A stretch of DNA of 64,000 nt from Heterohyrax brucei (taxonomy: Eukaryota > Chordata > Mammalia > Hyracoidea > Procaviidae), in contig CM053158.1 of NCBI GenBank assembly GCA_028571685.1, forward strand, positions 50,824,501 to 50,888,500, in the 5' to 3' direction. Both the position numbers and the translations under genes were made by a program. Below are positions 50,060-59,552 of the stretch, piece by piece. The stretch's first letter is position 1, and the number at the start of each line of letters is the position of its first letter. Under the pieces are notes generated by a model that was not told the DNA's origin, did no database searches, and worked only from the letters and a program-made list of their open reading frames with translations.

Positions 50060-50430
50060 GAAGACTGAAGAATGGATGCCTTTAAATTGTAGTGTTGGCC
50101 AAGAGTACTGAAAAAACCACGGACTGCCAAAAAAATTAACAAATTTCTCTCGGAAGAAACGTGACCAGAAGCACGGATGGTGAAACTATGTCTCATATAT
50201 TTTGGATATGTTATCAGGAGGGGCTGGTCCCAGGAGAAGGCTATCATTCTTGGAGAAGTAGAGGGTCAGTGAAAAAGAGGAAGACCCTCCGTCAGATGGA
50301 TCGACTCAGTGGCTGCAACAATGGACTCCAGTATAACGATGATTGTGGAGATGGTGCAGGAATGGCAAGTGTTTTGCTCTGTTGTGCATGGGCTTGCTAT
50401 GATTTGGAATTGACTAGATGGCACCTCACA
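50060..50430 (+). mobile_element. RTE (BovB-class) LINE 3' end, sense
   Basis: The only sense RTE piece seen. It encodes fragments of the C-terminal region: SHIFWICYQEGLVPGEGY, RKTLRQMDRLSG and LLCCAWACYDLELTRWH. These match the RTE tail (xHILWxCxQExLVPxEGxHS ... GRPxxxWIDxI). It ends with gggcttgctatgatttggaa and ttgactagatggcacctcac, the region shared with AfroSINE. 5' truncated. Confidence 0.88.
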
Positions 50431-50900
50431 GAGGTGGAGAAAACTGGAGCCAGGGGGACCAGTTAAAGGGCTCTTGCCAGAAGTCCAGGGGAGAACTCAC
50501 AGCTGTCTGAACTCAGTGAGAATGGAGAGAATGGTTAGAGTCAAACATAAGTCAGGGTGAAAGGCCAGAGAGATTGCTTACTGGAGAGATGGAGGGGTTA
50601 ACAATTCCAGATTCATGGTCTGAGCATCAGGGGCGGGGGACCGCTGGGGCTATTGAGGAGAGGGAGCACTGGGTGGGGAGCTGTGTTTTTGGGAATGGGA
50701 AGGTGTGGGTTCAAATTGGATGATGAACTTGAGGTCTCTGAAGCTGTTAGAGAAGTCAGAAGTTGAGAGAGAGGTTTAGGCTGCAGATACAGAAACAGGA
50801 GTCATAGGTGAACAGACAGAACCTGGAACAGAGACCAGCAGAACTAGTTCAGAGAGACTGTACAATACGAAGTAAAAGGGATTAGATGGTTGGCATGGAT
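50431..50900. other. Unique DNA, no feature recognised
   Basis: Purine-rich on plus. No repeat or exon recognised. Confidence 0.35.
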
Positions 50901-50904
50901 TTGG

Positions 50905-51070
50905 TGTTTAGATCAAGAGCCAGGAGGCCCCTGAGTTCTTGTCCACTTGTGCTGCGTGAGTTTGGGCTGGTCTTGTCTCCTCTCTGGGCTTCACTTACCC
51001 CCATCTGTAGAATGCTGGTTCTTAGAGAAGATCAGTGGTCTTCCCACTGTCACAAGGACACCTAGGAGTC
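50905..51070 (+). mobile_element. MIR SINE remnant (sense)
   Basis: The words cccctgagttcttgtccact, ctcctctctgggcttcact, tacccccatctgtagaatgc resemble the MIR core. Drifted. Confidence 0.5.
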
Positions 51071-52125
51071 CCTTGGAAGTCCTTCAGTGGCTGTGGCAGG
51101 GACTGGGGTGGCCTTGGTTGGCTGTGGCTTGACATCACCACCTCCTTTTCCAGCACGGTGGTCACACTTCTATTTGTTTTGTAATTTGGCCTCTAACTAA
51201 CCTTTGATCCAAAGAAAGGGCTCCATCACTCAAAAGAGGTTGAAAAACACTGGAAGAAATGACAGTTCAGGTTCCATGCAGTGGAAGGGCAGAGCCACAT
51301 TCAACTGAGAATTTCCCTGATGCCAGAAAAAGTGACGAAACATAAGCCAGGGAGAATTAACAGCAACTACAGATTTTATAGCACGATTTCATACCGGCTC
51401 CTGATCCAGAGAAATCTCATGACCAGGTGGTATAAGGTGACTTATCTAAAGTTTTTAGCATCACCAACTCAAGTACTCTAGTGGGGTTAATAATACTCAC
51501 CTCTCCTTCCACTTGGAGTTGATGGTAGGGCTTACCTGGAACTGCAAGGAAAAACAATGCTGAGGCTGAGTCTCAGTGAAGATAAGATGCTGTGATAGAT
51601 TGATAATGTCTGCTTTGGGCAGCAAATACATGGTAGTGGTGTGTGTGTCATGTATTTGCTGGCTTCGATTTAGTCTTTGTTCTTTACAGGGATGTGAACT
51701 CTTTCATTCCCTTCAGAGCTGCTGGCTACTCTATTGTGCTTTCTCTTCCTTCTCCTCCTCTTGCTGTTGAGTACTTCAAAGGTCTGTCCTGGCCTATTTC
51801 CCAGTAGACCAGTCACTTCAGGAAACTAATGGGCTGTTCCCTGGAGGAAGCCAGATCACTCAATGAGTTTCCATTTCTCCCAAGTTAACCGCTTAGTCAT
51901 GCCGTCCAGGGCAGTAGGTGGGCTCACAGCCAGGGAAGCACAATGCTTCTTTGCTGATCTCCTCCACCCCACTCCGGGTGTGGGTCTTGTTTCTAAAGAT
52001 GTTCAAAGTCATATTCAGGAGGCTCTGGACACCATCCCTGATCCTGCTTGCTGCATCTTAGTGGGGAATGGCTAGTGCTATTGGGATTAGAGACAGGAAA
52101 AGAAAAGGGCCCCCTATTTCTTTTC
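51071..52125. other. Unique DNA, no feature recognised
   Basis: About 1 kb with no repeat I can name and no supported exon. Confidence 0.4.
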
Positions 52126-52129
52126 AGGG

Positions 52130-52317
52130 TATTAAAAAACCTGTCGTTATCTTTAATGCATTAAAAAAGTATACTTATTACATAAGTAAATCATGTAGTA
52201 AAAAACTGAAAAATCAAACAGAATCTAACAGCATATTAGAAAAGCCATATGCTATGACCAAGGGGGATTTATTTCAGGAATGTGAGGATGGTTCAACATT
52301 AGAAAATGGCTCAACGT
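52130..52317 (+). mobile_element. L1 LINE ORF2 remnant, part 1
   Basis: The words aatctaacagcatattagaa, agccatatgctatgaccaag, ggggatttatttcaggaatg, tgaggatggttcaacatt are L1 ORF2. Interrupted at 52317 by an LTR and resumed at 52782. Confidence 0.85.
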
Positions 52318-52776
52318 TGTGATGGTTAAGGTTGTCAGTCAGCTTGGCTGGGCCATGATTCCCAGTGGTTTGGTAGGTATGACGTAGTTTGTAAGTCATG
52401 TAATGATGTAATGATGTAATCCATGACGGAATCTGCTGTGAATAGCCAATCAGTTGATAGGGAGTTTCCTTGAGTATGTGCCCTGCATCCAATACAGGTG
52501 AATTTTCTGGCAAGGCTTGTGGGGGTTTTGCTCACTCTGTATCCTGCAGCTGGCTCCTGTTCATCTAACCCCTTGTTCTTAGGATTTGAACTAGCACCTT
52601 ACCCATCAATCTGGGGATCGTACTTACCTAAGTTGAGAGAAGTCTCCAGCCTGACCCATGGACTTAGGACTCTCTAGCCTCTGTAATTGCATGAGCCATT
52701 TCCTTGATATAAATCTCTTTCTCTAAATATAGGTGCTTCACTGGTTTTGCTTCTGTAGAAAACCCTGTCTAAGACA
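52318..52776 (+). mobile_element. ERVL-like LTR, sense, nested in L1 (fossil)
   Basis: The cleanest of three copies in the window: tgtgatggttaaggttgtca, gtcagcttggctgggccatg, aattttctggcaaggcttgt, tctgtatcctgcagctggct, ends aaccctgtctaagaca. It has TG...CA ends. It splits L1 ORF2. Solo LTR with no internal region. Confidence 0.82.
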
Positions 52777-52781
52777 GACAG

Positions 52782-53775
52782 AATAAGACCACATCCATAG
52801 AACAAAGAAAAAGAAATACATGATCATGTCTATGGGCACAGAAAAAGCATTTGATAAAATCCAACACAACTTCTTGATCAAAACCTTGAAGCTTGAAATA
52901 GGAGGGAAATTCCTTGATGTGATTCAGGGCATGTATGAAAAGCCAACAGCCAATGTTACACTTAATAGAAAAAAATGGAGAACTTTTCCCTTGAAATCAG
53001 GAACAAGACAAGACTGTCCATTCTCATTGCTTCTACTCAATATTAGAAGTCCTAGCCAGAGCAATAAAACAAGTAAAAGAAATAAGCTACTCAGATTGGA
53101 AAATAAGAAATTAAAATTATCACTATTTATGGATGATATGCTCCCGTATATAGAAAATCCCAGAGTCCACAAGTAAACATCTAATGCTAATAGGAGCACT
53201 TAGCAAAGTTGTAAGGCACAGAGTCAACTACAGAAATCAGTTGTTGTGTTTCTATACACCAGCAGTGAGAACTCTGAGAGGATATTTAAGGAAACAATTC
53301 CATTTACAATGGCATCTAAGAGAATAAAATACCTATGAATGAATCTAACCAGGAACATGAAGGATGTATACAATGAAAATTATAAAACACTGCTTAAAGA
53401 GATTAACGTAGGCTTAAATAAATGGAAAGACGTTCCAAGTTTATAGATTAGAAGACTTAATATTGTTAAAATATCAATATCACTGAAAATGATCTATAGA
53501 TTCAATGCAATCCCATTTAAAATTTTAGCACCCTTCTTTACAGAAATAGAAAAACCAATCGTCAATTTTGTATAGAATGACAAGAGGCCCTGAATAACTA
53601 AATCAATTCTGAAAGAGGAGAAAAAAGTTGGAGAGCTCACATTTTCTGATTTTAAAATATGTCATGCAAGTGACAGTAGTCCAAACAGCCTGGTACTCGA
53701 GTAACAACAGACAAATAGACCAATAGAACTGAGAGTCCAGAAATAAACCCACACATCTATGGTCAACTAAATTTT
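52782..53775 (+). mobile_element. L1 LINE ORF2 remnant, part 2 (reverse transcriptase)
   Basis: It encodes recognisable L1 reverse transcriptase: MSMGTEKAFDKIQHNF, GTRQDCPFSLLLLNI and LSLFMDDMLPYIENP. The last corresponds to the catalytic FADD box (here FMDD, both Asp kept). A frame of 118 codons (52820-53176) is open; later parts are broken. Old L1, dead. Confidence 0.9.
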
Positions 53776-54316
53776 TAAAAAACATTCTATTGTGTTTTAA
53801 GTGAGAGTTTATAATCCAAATCAGTTTGTCATATGAAGACTTGCAGGCACACTGCTGTGTGACTCTAGCTGCTCTCCCCAGGCTGTGACAGCACACTCCC
53901 CCTTCTACTCTGTATTTCTTGTGCCCATTCAACCAGCTCTTCTCCCTCTTCACCCTCTCATCAAGTCTAGTCTTCTTAATAGAGTTCTAGTTCTGCATAC
54001 CGTCTTTCTTTTGCTACAGCAGAGACTTGATGCTGTATTCCCTGTCAGGACAGTCACTGGTAGTAGCGGGCCATCATCTGGTTCTGGTTTCATGTCGACA
54101 TAGTCTCTGATTTCTACAGCCCTTTCTGTCCCTTGGGCTCATGTTTTCCTTCTGTCTTTGATGTCTTTCATTGTCCTCTGCTCCAGGTGGGTTGGGACCA
54201 GTGATGCTACTTGCATGGCCACTTGCTAGCTTTTAAGACACTAGACACCACTCACCGAAGTAGAATGCAGAACATTTGCTTTTAAAAAAAACTTTGTTAT
54301 GCCAGTCTAGATGGTC
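53776..54316 (-). mobile_element. Afrotherian LINE 3' tail nested in L1, antisense
   Basis: Starts with a T/A-rich end (tttttaaaaaacattctatt, a reversed A-tail), then gtgttttaagtgagagttta, ggctgtgacagcacactccc, ccactcaccgaagtagaatg, aaaactttgttatgccagtc. The flanks repeat an L1 word: atggtcaactaaattttt at about 53759-53776 and atggtcagctgatttttg at 54311-54328, which fits a target duplication. Same family as 45505-45725. Probably a lineage L1 3' end. Confidence 0.68.
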
Positions 54317-54477
54317 AGCTGATTTTTGACGAACATGCTAAGTTCATTCAATGAGGAAAGAAAAGACTCTTCAATAAATGGCACCAGGAAAACTGGATTT
54401 CCACATGCAGAAAAATGAAACAAGGTTCATGCTCTGCAGCATACACAAAAACAAGTTCAAAATAGATTTAAAAAAAA

Positions 54478-54634
54478 GAATAAACCCACTGCTGTTGAGT
54501 CACTGCTGACTCATAGTGACGCTATCTACAGAAAAGAACTGCCCGATAGTTTACAAGGAGTGCCTGGTGGATTTGAACTAGATCTTCTAGCTGTTAGCAG
54601 TGGCGCTTAACTAGTATGCCACCAGGGTTTCCCA
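54478..54634 (-). mobile_element. AfroSINE, antisense, nested in L1
   Basis: The words aataaacccactgctgttga, ctgctgactcatagtgacgc, aaggagtgcctggtggattt, atgccaccagggtttcc. Confidence 0.92.
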
Positions 54635-54899
54635 AAATTGATTAGGGAAGGACCTAAATGTGCAAACTAAAAACATAAAGTTCTTAGAAGAAAAAGCAGG
54701 AACAACACTGTCAGTCCAGCCTAACTACTAGCAATGGGTAATCTAACCTAATAACAGAAACACAAAAGAAAAAACAAATAAATGAGACCTCATAGAAATT
54801 AAAAGCTGTTGTGCATCGAAATAATTCACCAAAAAAGTAAAAAGACAAGCTACTGACTGGGAGAATTATCTTTGGAAACCATAAACATTCAACAAGAAG

Positions 54900-54992
54900 T
54901 TAATAACCTATATATACAAAAATATATATTTAATTTAATAATATATATATGTAACTTCAACAACTTAAATAAGAGCGAGAGAGAGAGAGAAA
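54900..54992. repeat. (TA)n and (GA)n microsatellites
   Basis: The AT run tatatatacaaaaatatata and aatatatatatgt at 54909-54953, then gagagagagaga at 54976-54990, both within the L1. Confidence 0.85.
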
Positions 54993-55254
54993 TAGTCCCG
55001 TCATAAAATGGGCAAAGGACTTGAAAAGACATTTCAAGAAAGAGGACTTTTTAAATGGCACCAAACACATGAAAAGATGCTCAGCATCACTAGTCATCAG
55101 AGAGATGCAAATCAAAACCATAATGACATACATTTCACTCCCACTGGGATGGGTAATATAAAAATAAAAGAAATCCAGAGAATAACAAATGTTGATGAGG
55201 ATATGAGGATATTGAAATCTTTATGTGTTACTGGTGGGAATGAAAAATGGTACC

Positions 55255-55308
55255 CCCCAAATCCATTGCTGTTAAGTAGATTCTGACTCATAGCACCCTG
55301 ATAGGGCA
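55255..55308 (-). mobile_element. AfroSINE fragment nested in L1, antisense
   Basis: The words aaatccattgctgttaagta, gattctgactcatagcaccc, tgatagggcag. Only the 3' end is present. Confidence 0.82.
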
Positions 55309-55489
55309 GTAATTCCACTCCTAAATGTATACCCAAAAGACTTACAATCAGAGATCAGACTGGAACTTACAAACTAGTGTTCACTACAGCAGTGTTCACA
55401 ATAGCCAAAAGGTGGGAACAACCTAAATGTCCATCAACAGATGACTGGATAAACAAAATGTGATACATGCATGCAAGGCCATCCTCGTC

Positions 55490-55620
55490 AGCCACTAGGA
55501 GAAATGAAGTCTGGATTCACTGACATGGTGAAAAACAGGTGAAATTGTGCACTACAGATTAGTGAGTCAGCCCTCACCTGCCCTGTTTTTTGAGTAATCC
55601 TCTCTGCCAACAATGGGGTT
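55490..55620. mobile_element. Half copy of the MITE-like element
   Basis: The words caggtgaaattgtgcactac and agattagtgagtcagccctc match both inner arms of the inverted-repeat element at 46193-46390. Only one arm is clear. Confidence 0.45.
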
Positions 55621-55850
55621 GAGGGTGGGGAGGGGGAAGGAAGTAGCAGTGCTGGAAAAATGGCATTGATTAAGGGTAGGGTGGCACGGGCACTGGCCAA
55701 TTGAAGTAGACAATCAAAGTAGCTTTGGGGGAGAGGGAAGGATTAAGGCCCCTCTGTTCCATGCGTTAACCATCTGGTTGCTGGATCACAGAGAGAGCTG
55801 GTGTTCCCGGAGGTGAGGCCAGGGCCGCTGGAGTGCTAGGTAGGCAGTTG
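55621..55850. other. Unique DNA, no feature recognised
   Basis: G-rich patch at 55620-55640. No exon recognised. Confidence 0.3.
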
Positions 55851-55855
55851 GGCAG

Positions 55856-56307
55856 CGTCTTAGTCATCTAGTGCTGCTTTAACAGAAATACCACAGGTAG
55901 ATGGCTTTAAAAACAGAAATTTTATTTGTCACTGCCTAGTAGGCCAGAAGTCCAAACTCTGGGTGTCAGCTCTAGGGTGAGGCTTTCTCAGCTGGCCTGG
56001 AGGAAGGTCCTTGTTGTCAGTCTCCCCCTGAACTGAGAGCTTCTGATGGCGCAGGAACCCCAGGTCCCTTCCAGAGGAGGTGCTTCCCTCCAGGCACTGC
56101 TTCCTGGTGGTCTCCAGTCTTCTCTGCCAGCTTCTTTGTATCCCAGGAGACTGCCTGAAGACACAGGACAGTCCTGCCATGGAGGCCTGCCCCAGTGCTG
56201 CAACTGTCACCATTCCTCCTTCATTAACGTCACATGTGACACCAGGAATCCTGGTCCAATCAAACTGTCACACACATTTTTGGGGGAGCACAATTCGATC
56301 TATCACA
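55856..56307 (-). mobile_element. Afrotherian LTR, antisense, with perfect 5-bp TSD (fossil)
   Basis: Starts cgtcttagtcatctagtgct (TG changed to CG), then aaaacagaaattttatttgtc, ends ggagcacaattcgatctatc aca. Flanks repeat ggcag exactly at 55851-55855 and 56308-56312. Same family as 7898, 35334 and 39885. Confidence 0.87.
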
Positions 56308-56312
56308 GGCAG

Positions 56313-56775
56313 CACCTGTGCTAACCAGAATGGAAATAGTTTAGTTCTTAACTACTGAAAGTCATGTGGCATCTGTTACATGCCTCTGAATGTGCAATTG
56401 TACATACTGACTGGCCTTAGAAATACTACGGAGGGAGTGAGGTGAGCTGGGGTCCCTTCCCATCCAGCGTCTCTGGGCCACATACCCATTCTCCGTTTTG
56501 TATTAACAGTTTTTGTCTGTCCCCCTCCCCCCGCCCCCAGCAGGGACTGAGGAGTATTCTGAGAGAACAGACTCAGGGATTTGGGCTTTTACTTTGGGAT
56601 TTAAGGGTAAAACTAACCTTACTGTGTGGGCTTGGCTGGCTTCCGAAAAGATTGCAGAACTCTAGAGCCGAAACTTACCGTTAGATAGGGGAGAGCCTGG
56701 GTGGGCACCAGGACCCAGCACCAGGATCAGGTGGCTGGAGGTAAGTACTTATTCTGAGCATGGTGCCATACTGGT
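56313..56775. other. Unique DNA, no feature recognised
   Basis: Contains a C-rich run (cccccctccccccgccccc) at about 56521-56539. No exon recognised. Confidence 0.4.
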
Positions 56776-56777
56776 AC

Positions 56778-56989
56778 TAAAACCCAAACCGTCAAATCCA
56801 CCGCTGTAGAGTCAATTCCAACTCACAGTGAACCTATAGGACAGAGAACTATCTGATAGGGTTTCAAAGGCTGTAAATCTTTATGGAAGCAGAATGTTGT
56901 CTCTTTCTCCCATGGAGCAGCTGGTGGATTCAAACTGCTGACCTTTTGGTTAGCAGCTGGACGCTTAACCACTGTACCACCAGGGCTCC
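56778..56989 (-). mobile_element. AfroSINE, long type, antisense, nearly full length
   Basis: The words ctaaaacccaaaccgtcaaa, gagtcaattccaactcacag, gggtttcaaaggctgtaaat, ctttatggaagcagaatgtt, tctttctcccatggagcagc, aaccactgtaccaccagggc. This is the best-kept long-type copy and shows the whole extra block. Confidence 0.94.
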
Positions 56990-56999
56990 TAGGCTGGTG

Positions 57000-57272
57000 T
57001 TAGAACCATCTCAGTGGGGCCATCCTGGCTGAGCACAGGTGGCGTTGCTGTGGGATCCTGCTTGCGTGTGAGAGGGAGACGGGAGCCCCTGAACTAGGCT
57101 TGAAGGGAAGCAGGAGCTGTACATCCCCCACAACATGATGAGATTGAGATCAGATTAGAGAGGAGCAGCCCAGGGCATCGAACCTCCTGCCTTTGCTGAG
57201 TGCAATCTCAAGGCTGTGACCGAATGTCTCCTCTCTCAAGTGGCAAAGACATTCAGGACCTACTGGACAAGT
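57000..57272. other. Unique DNA, no feature recognised
   Basis: No repeat or exon recognised. Confidence 0.3.
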
Positions 57273-57275
57273 AGT

Positions 57276-57475
57276 TTAATTTCGTGATAAAGAGGACAGA
57301 TTCTGGACCTAGCCTGCTTGGGTTTAAATCCCATCTCTACTGCTTATGAGCTGTGTGACTTAGGGTAAGTGACTTAACCTCTCTGTGTCTCCATTTTCTA
57401 ATTTGCCAAGTAGTGAACATATTGTATGTCTCTTACAGAGTTGTTATGAGGTTTAAATCAATGAATATTTTTAAA
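57276..57475 (+). mobile_element. MIR SINE (sense), nearly full length
   Basis: The words ggacagattctggacctagc, ctgcttgggtttaaatccca, tctctactgcttatgagctg, tgtgacttagggtaagtgac, ttgttatgaggtttaaatca. The tRNA-type B-box region is visible. Confidence 0.9.
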
Positions 57476-57609
57476 ACTGAGGCAGGCAGAGTAGTGGGAA
57501 ACATACAATGGAAGTCCTATGGAAGATGGAGTATCTCCTTTGAGTCAACAGTTGGGAGTAGGACAGGGAACCTGAGGGCTTCTGTAAACAGTATGATGGG
57601 AACTGTCAA

Positions 57610-58150
57610 CAAGCAATATTAACTACATCCTGGGACACTGAAATAAGTCCCCAAATAATTGTGTAAACTTCCTCAAAATTGATTTTCAGATGGAACCAAC
57701 TTCAGGGACATGTGCAGAAAGTTCCACTTCGACTGTTATGTGTCCTTCTAACAGGACACCAGAGAGCTACAATCAGGACCAGGGAATGGAACCAAGGGAT
57801 TAAGAAACTAAGCAGGCACAATAGCCCATAATGAGTCCTGTTGCCAGTCCCAGAGGCTGCTGTGGCAGGAACCATCTTGAGGTCTGCGTGTGTTTGCAAC
57901 CAAGGGACAAGCAGCTGCCATCCCAAAAAGGAAATACTTTGGATTCCTGTCACTGATTTGTTGTCCCCAGTTACACCCTGGGCCTAGACAGGCTATAAAA
58001 ACCCAACCTTGAACTTGCTCAGTGGAACAGGCTGCTGGTCTGCTGTCGCCCCACTTCTAAGTGCTGTCATTTTCCATTGAAGCCTTCTCCTGTGGGCCAG
58101 TCAGGTCTGACAAGGACCCTTGAAGGTCTTCAGAAACCCCCAGTGACAAA
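57610..58150 (+). mobile_element. Possible TATA-bearing LTR (fossil, tentative)
   Basis: The stretch has an LTR-like promoter arrangement: a TATA box (ggctataaaaacccaacc, about 57990-58007), then about 30-50 bases on cagtggaacaggctgctgg and tctgctgtcgcccc. This resembles ERV1-type LTRs of the 'tataaaaaccc' kind. Ends and target duplication are not seen, so it might instead be unique promoter-like DNA. Confidence 0.35.
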
Positions 58151-58312
58151 ATGATATATAAATGATTATTAAAATCACTTGCTAACACACACATCCCTGT
58201 GGGTGGGGAGGAGGGCTTGAAAATGCAGCATTTCAGAAGGGGAATCCTGGGAAAAGCTGGAAATTTTTGTTCCTTTGGAAGGTGGGCCCTGAGCTGTAGT
58301 GTTTGTTTTAGG

Positions 58313-58490
58313 GAAGTGGTTTCCAAACTTGAGGCTGCATCAGAATCACCTGGACAGCTTTGAAGCTGCAGACTGCGAGCTCCACCCTCTGTAGAGCTCC
58401 ACACAGCTGGACATCTGCACATCTCACAAGCTCCCAGGTGAGTGATGTCCCCCGCTGGGGGATGCAAGCTTTGAACAACACTGGTTTGGA
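58313..58490 (+). mobile_element. MER5A-type hAT MITE
   Basis: The words gaagtggtttccaaacttga, ggctgcatcagaatcacctg, gacatctgcacatctcacaa, gctcccaggtgagtgatgtc, ctttgaacaacactgg keep the MER5A order with both ends. Confidence 0.75.
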
Positions 58491-58640
58491 GTATTGTTTC
58501 AATTGCACTTTGTCTGTGCTTCCAGGTGTGAAACCTGTCACATTCTGGTTACATATTTCTGTTTACTGAAGGTAGTATCTTTCCTGGACATGTTATTTTG
58601 TAACCTGTGAACTTGACAAGGGTGGGGGCCATGACCTTGC
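58491..58640. other. Unique DNA, no feature recognised
   Basis: Nothing recognised before the RTE cluster. Confidence 0.3.
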
Positions 58641-59119
58641 TTTTGTTGTTGTTAAGTGCCACAAGTGGGTTCCCACTCGCAGTGACCCCAAGCACAACAG
58701 AACAAACCCCTGCCTGGTCCTGTGCCATGCCCACAATGTCATGCTTAAGCCTGTTGCAGCCATTGTTAATCCATCTTGTTCAAGGTCTTCCTATTTTTCA
58801 CGAACCTTCCACTCTACCAAGCATGATATTCTTCCCCAGGGACTGGTTCCTCCTGACAACATGTCCAGTGTTTGGAAGATATATTCTCACCATCCTGGCT
58901 TCCCAGGAGCACTCTGGTTGCACTTCTTTCCGGACAGATCTGTTTGTTCTTTCGGCAGTCCGTGATACATTCAGTATTCTCCTCCTGCACTACAATTTAA
59001 AGGCATCAATTCTTCCTCTCTTACTTATTCATGGTCCAGCTTCTGCAAGCACATGCTGTGATAGAAAACACCATGGCTTGGGTCAGGCACCCCTTAGTCT
59101 TCAAGGTGACACCTCTACT
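58641..59119 (-). mobile_element. RTE LINE 3' end, antisense, copy 1 of 3
   Basis: The words gttgttgttaagtgccaca, cactcgcagtgaccccaagc, caagcatgatattcttcccc, gctccagcttctgcaagcac-like region, ttgggtcaggcaccccttag. About 480 bp, 5' truncated. It lies head-to-tail with the two larger copies that follow. Confidence 0.9.
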
Positions 59120-59192
59120 TATCAGTAGATATGTAGCATCTGACACAGCACCCAGCACATACAAAATAACTACAACAACAAAAACTAGTAGT

Positions 59193-59535
59193 TCTTGTCA
59201 ACTCAGTTCCAACTCATGGTACCCTCTGGATGTCAGAGTAGAATCTTGTTGCTCCATAGAGTTTTCAAGGACTGAGTTTTCAAAAGTAGATCACCAGGCC
59301 TTTCTTCTAAGAGCTATGACTGCTAACCAAAAGGTCAGCAGTTTGAAACCGCCAGCCGTGCCTTGGAGATTCTGTGAGGCAGTTCTGTTCTGCACCGTAG
59401 GGCTGCTGAGTTGGAATCGACTTGACGGCCAGGGCTTTGTTTTATTTTTGTTTCTTCCAGAGTACCTCTGGGTAGACGCGAATCTTCCAGCTTTCTGGGT
59501 AGCAGCTGAGCGCGTCACTGTTTGCATCACTCAGG
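59193..59535 (-). mobile_element. AfroSINE, type C, antisense, host of a nested AfroSINE
   Basis: Left part: ttgtcaactcagttccaact, gctccatagagttttcaagg, gtagatcaccaggcctttct. Right part: ttcttccagagtacctctgg, gtagacgcgaatcttccagc, gtagcagctgagcgcgtcac. A sense AfroSINE splits it at 59307. Confidence 0.88.
59308..59450 (+). mobile_element. AfroSINE, short type, inserted in another AfroSINE
   Basis: Sense, 5' truncated: agagctatgactgctaacca, aaaggtcagcagtttgaaac, ttggagattctgtgaggcag, gagttggaatcgacttgacg and a TTTTATTTTTG tail. Flanked by the exact word tttcttc at 59301-59307 and 59451-59457. Confidence 0.92.
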
Positions 59536-59552
59536 GACATCTGGCACACAGT

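Larger units (their letters stand above)
54317..55480 (+). mobile_element. L1 LINE ORF2 remnant, part 3
   Basis: The words gctaagttcattcaatgagg, cttcaataaatggcaccagg, aaatgggcaaaggacttgaa, gcatcactagtcatcagaga, aacctaaatgtccatcaaca, ggataaacaaaatgtgatac are the C-terminal ORF2 region in order. Interrupted by AfroSINE pieces at 54478-54634 and 55255-55308. It stops near 55480 before the usual 3' UTR. Confidence 0.9.
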
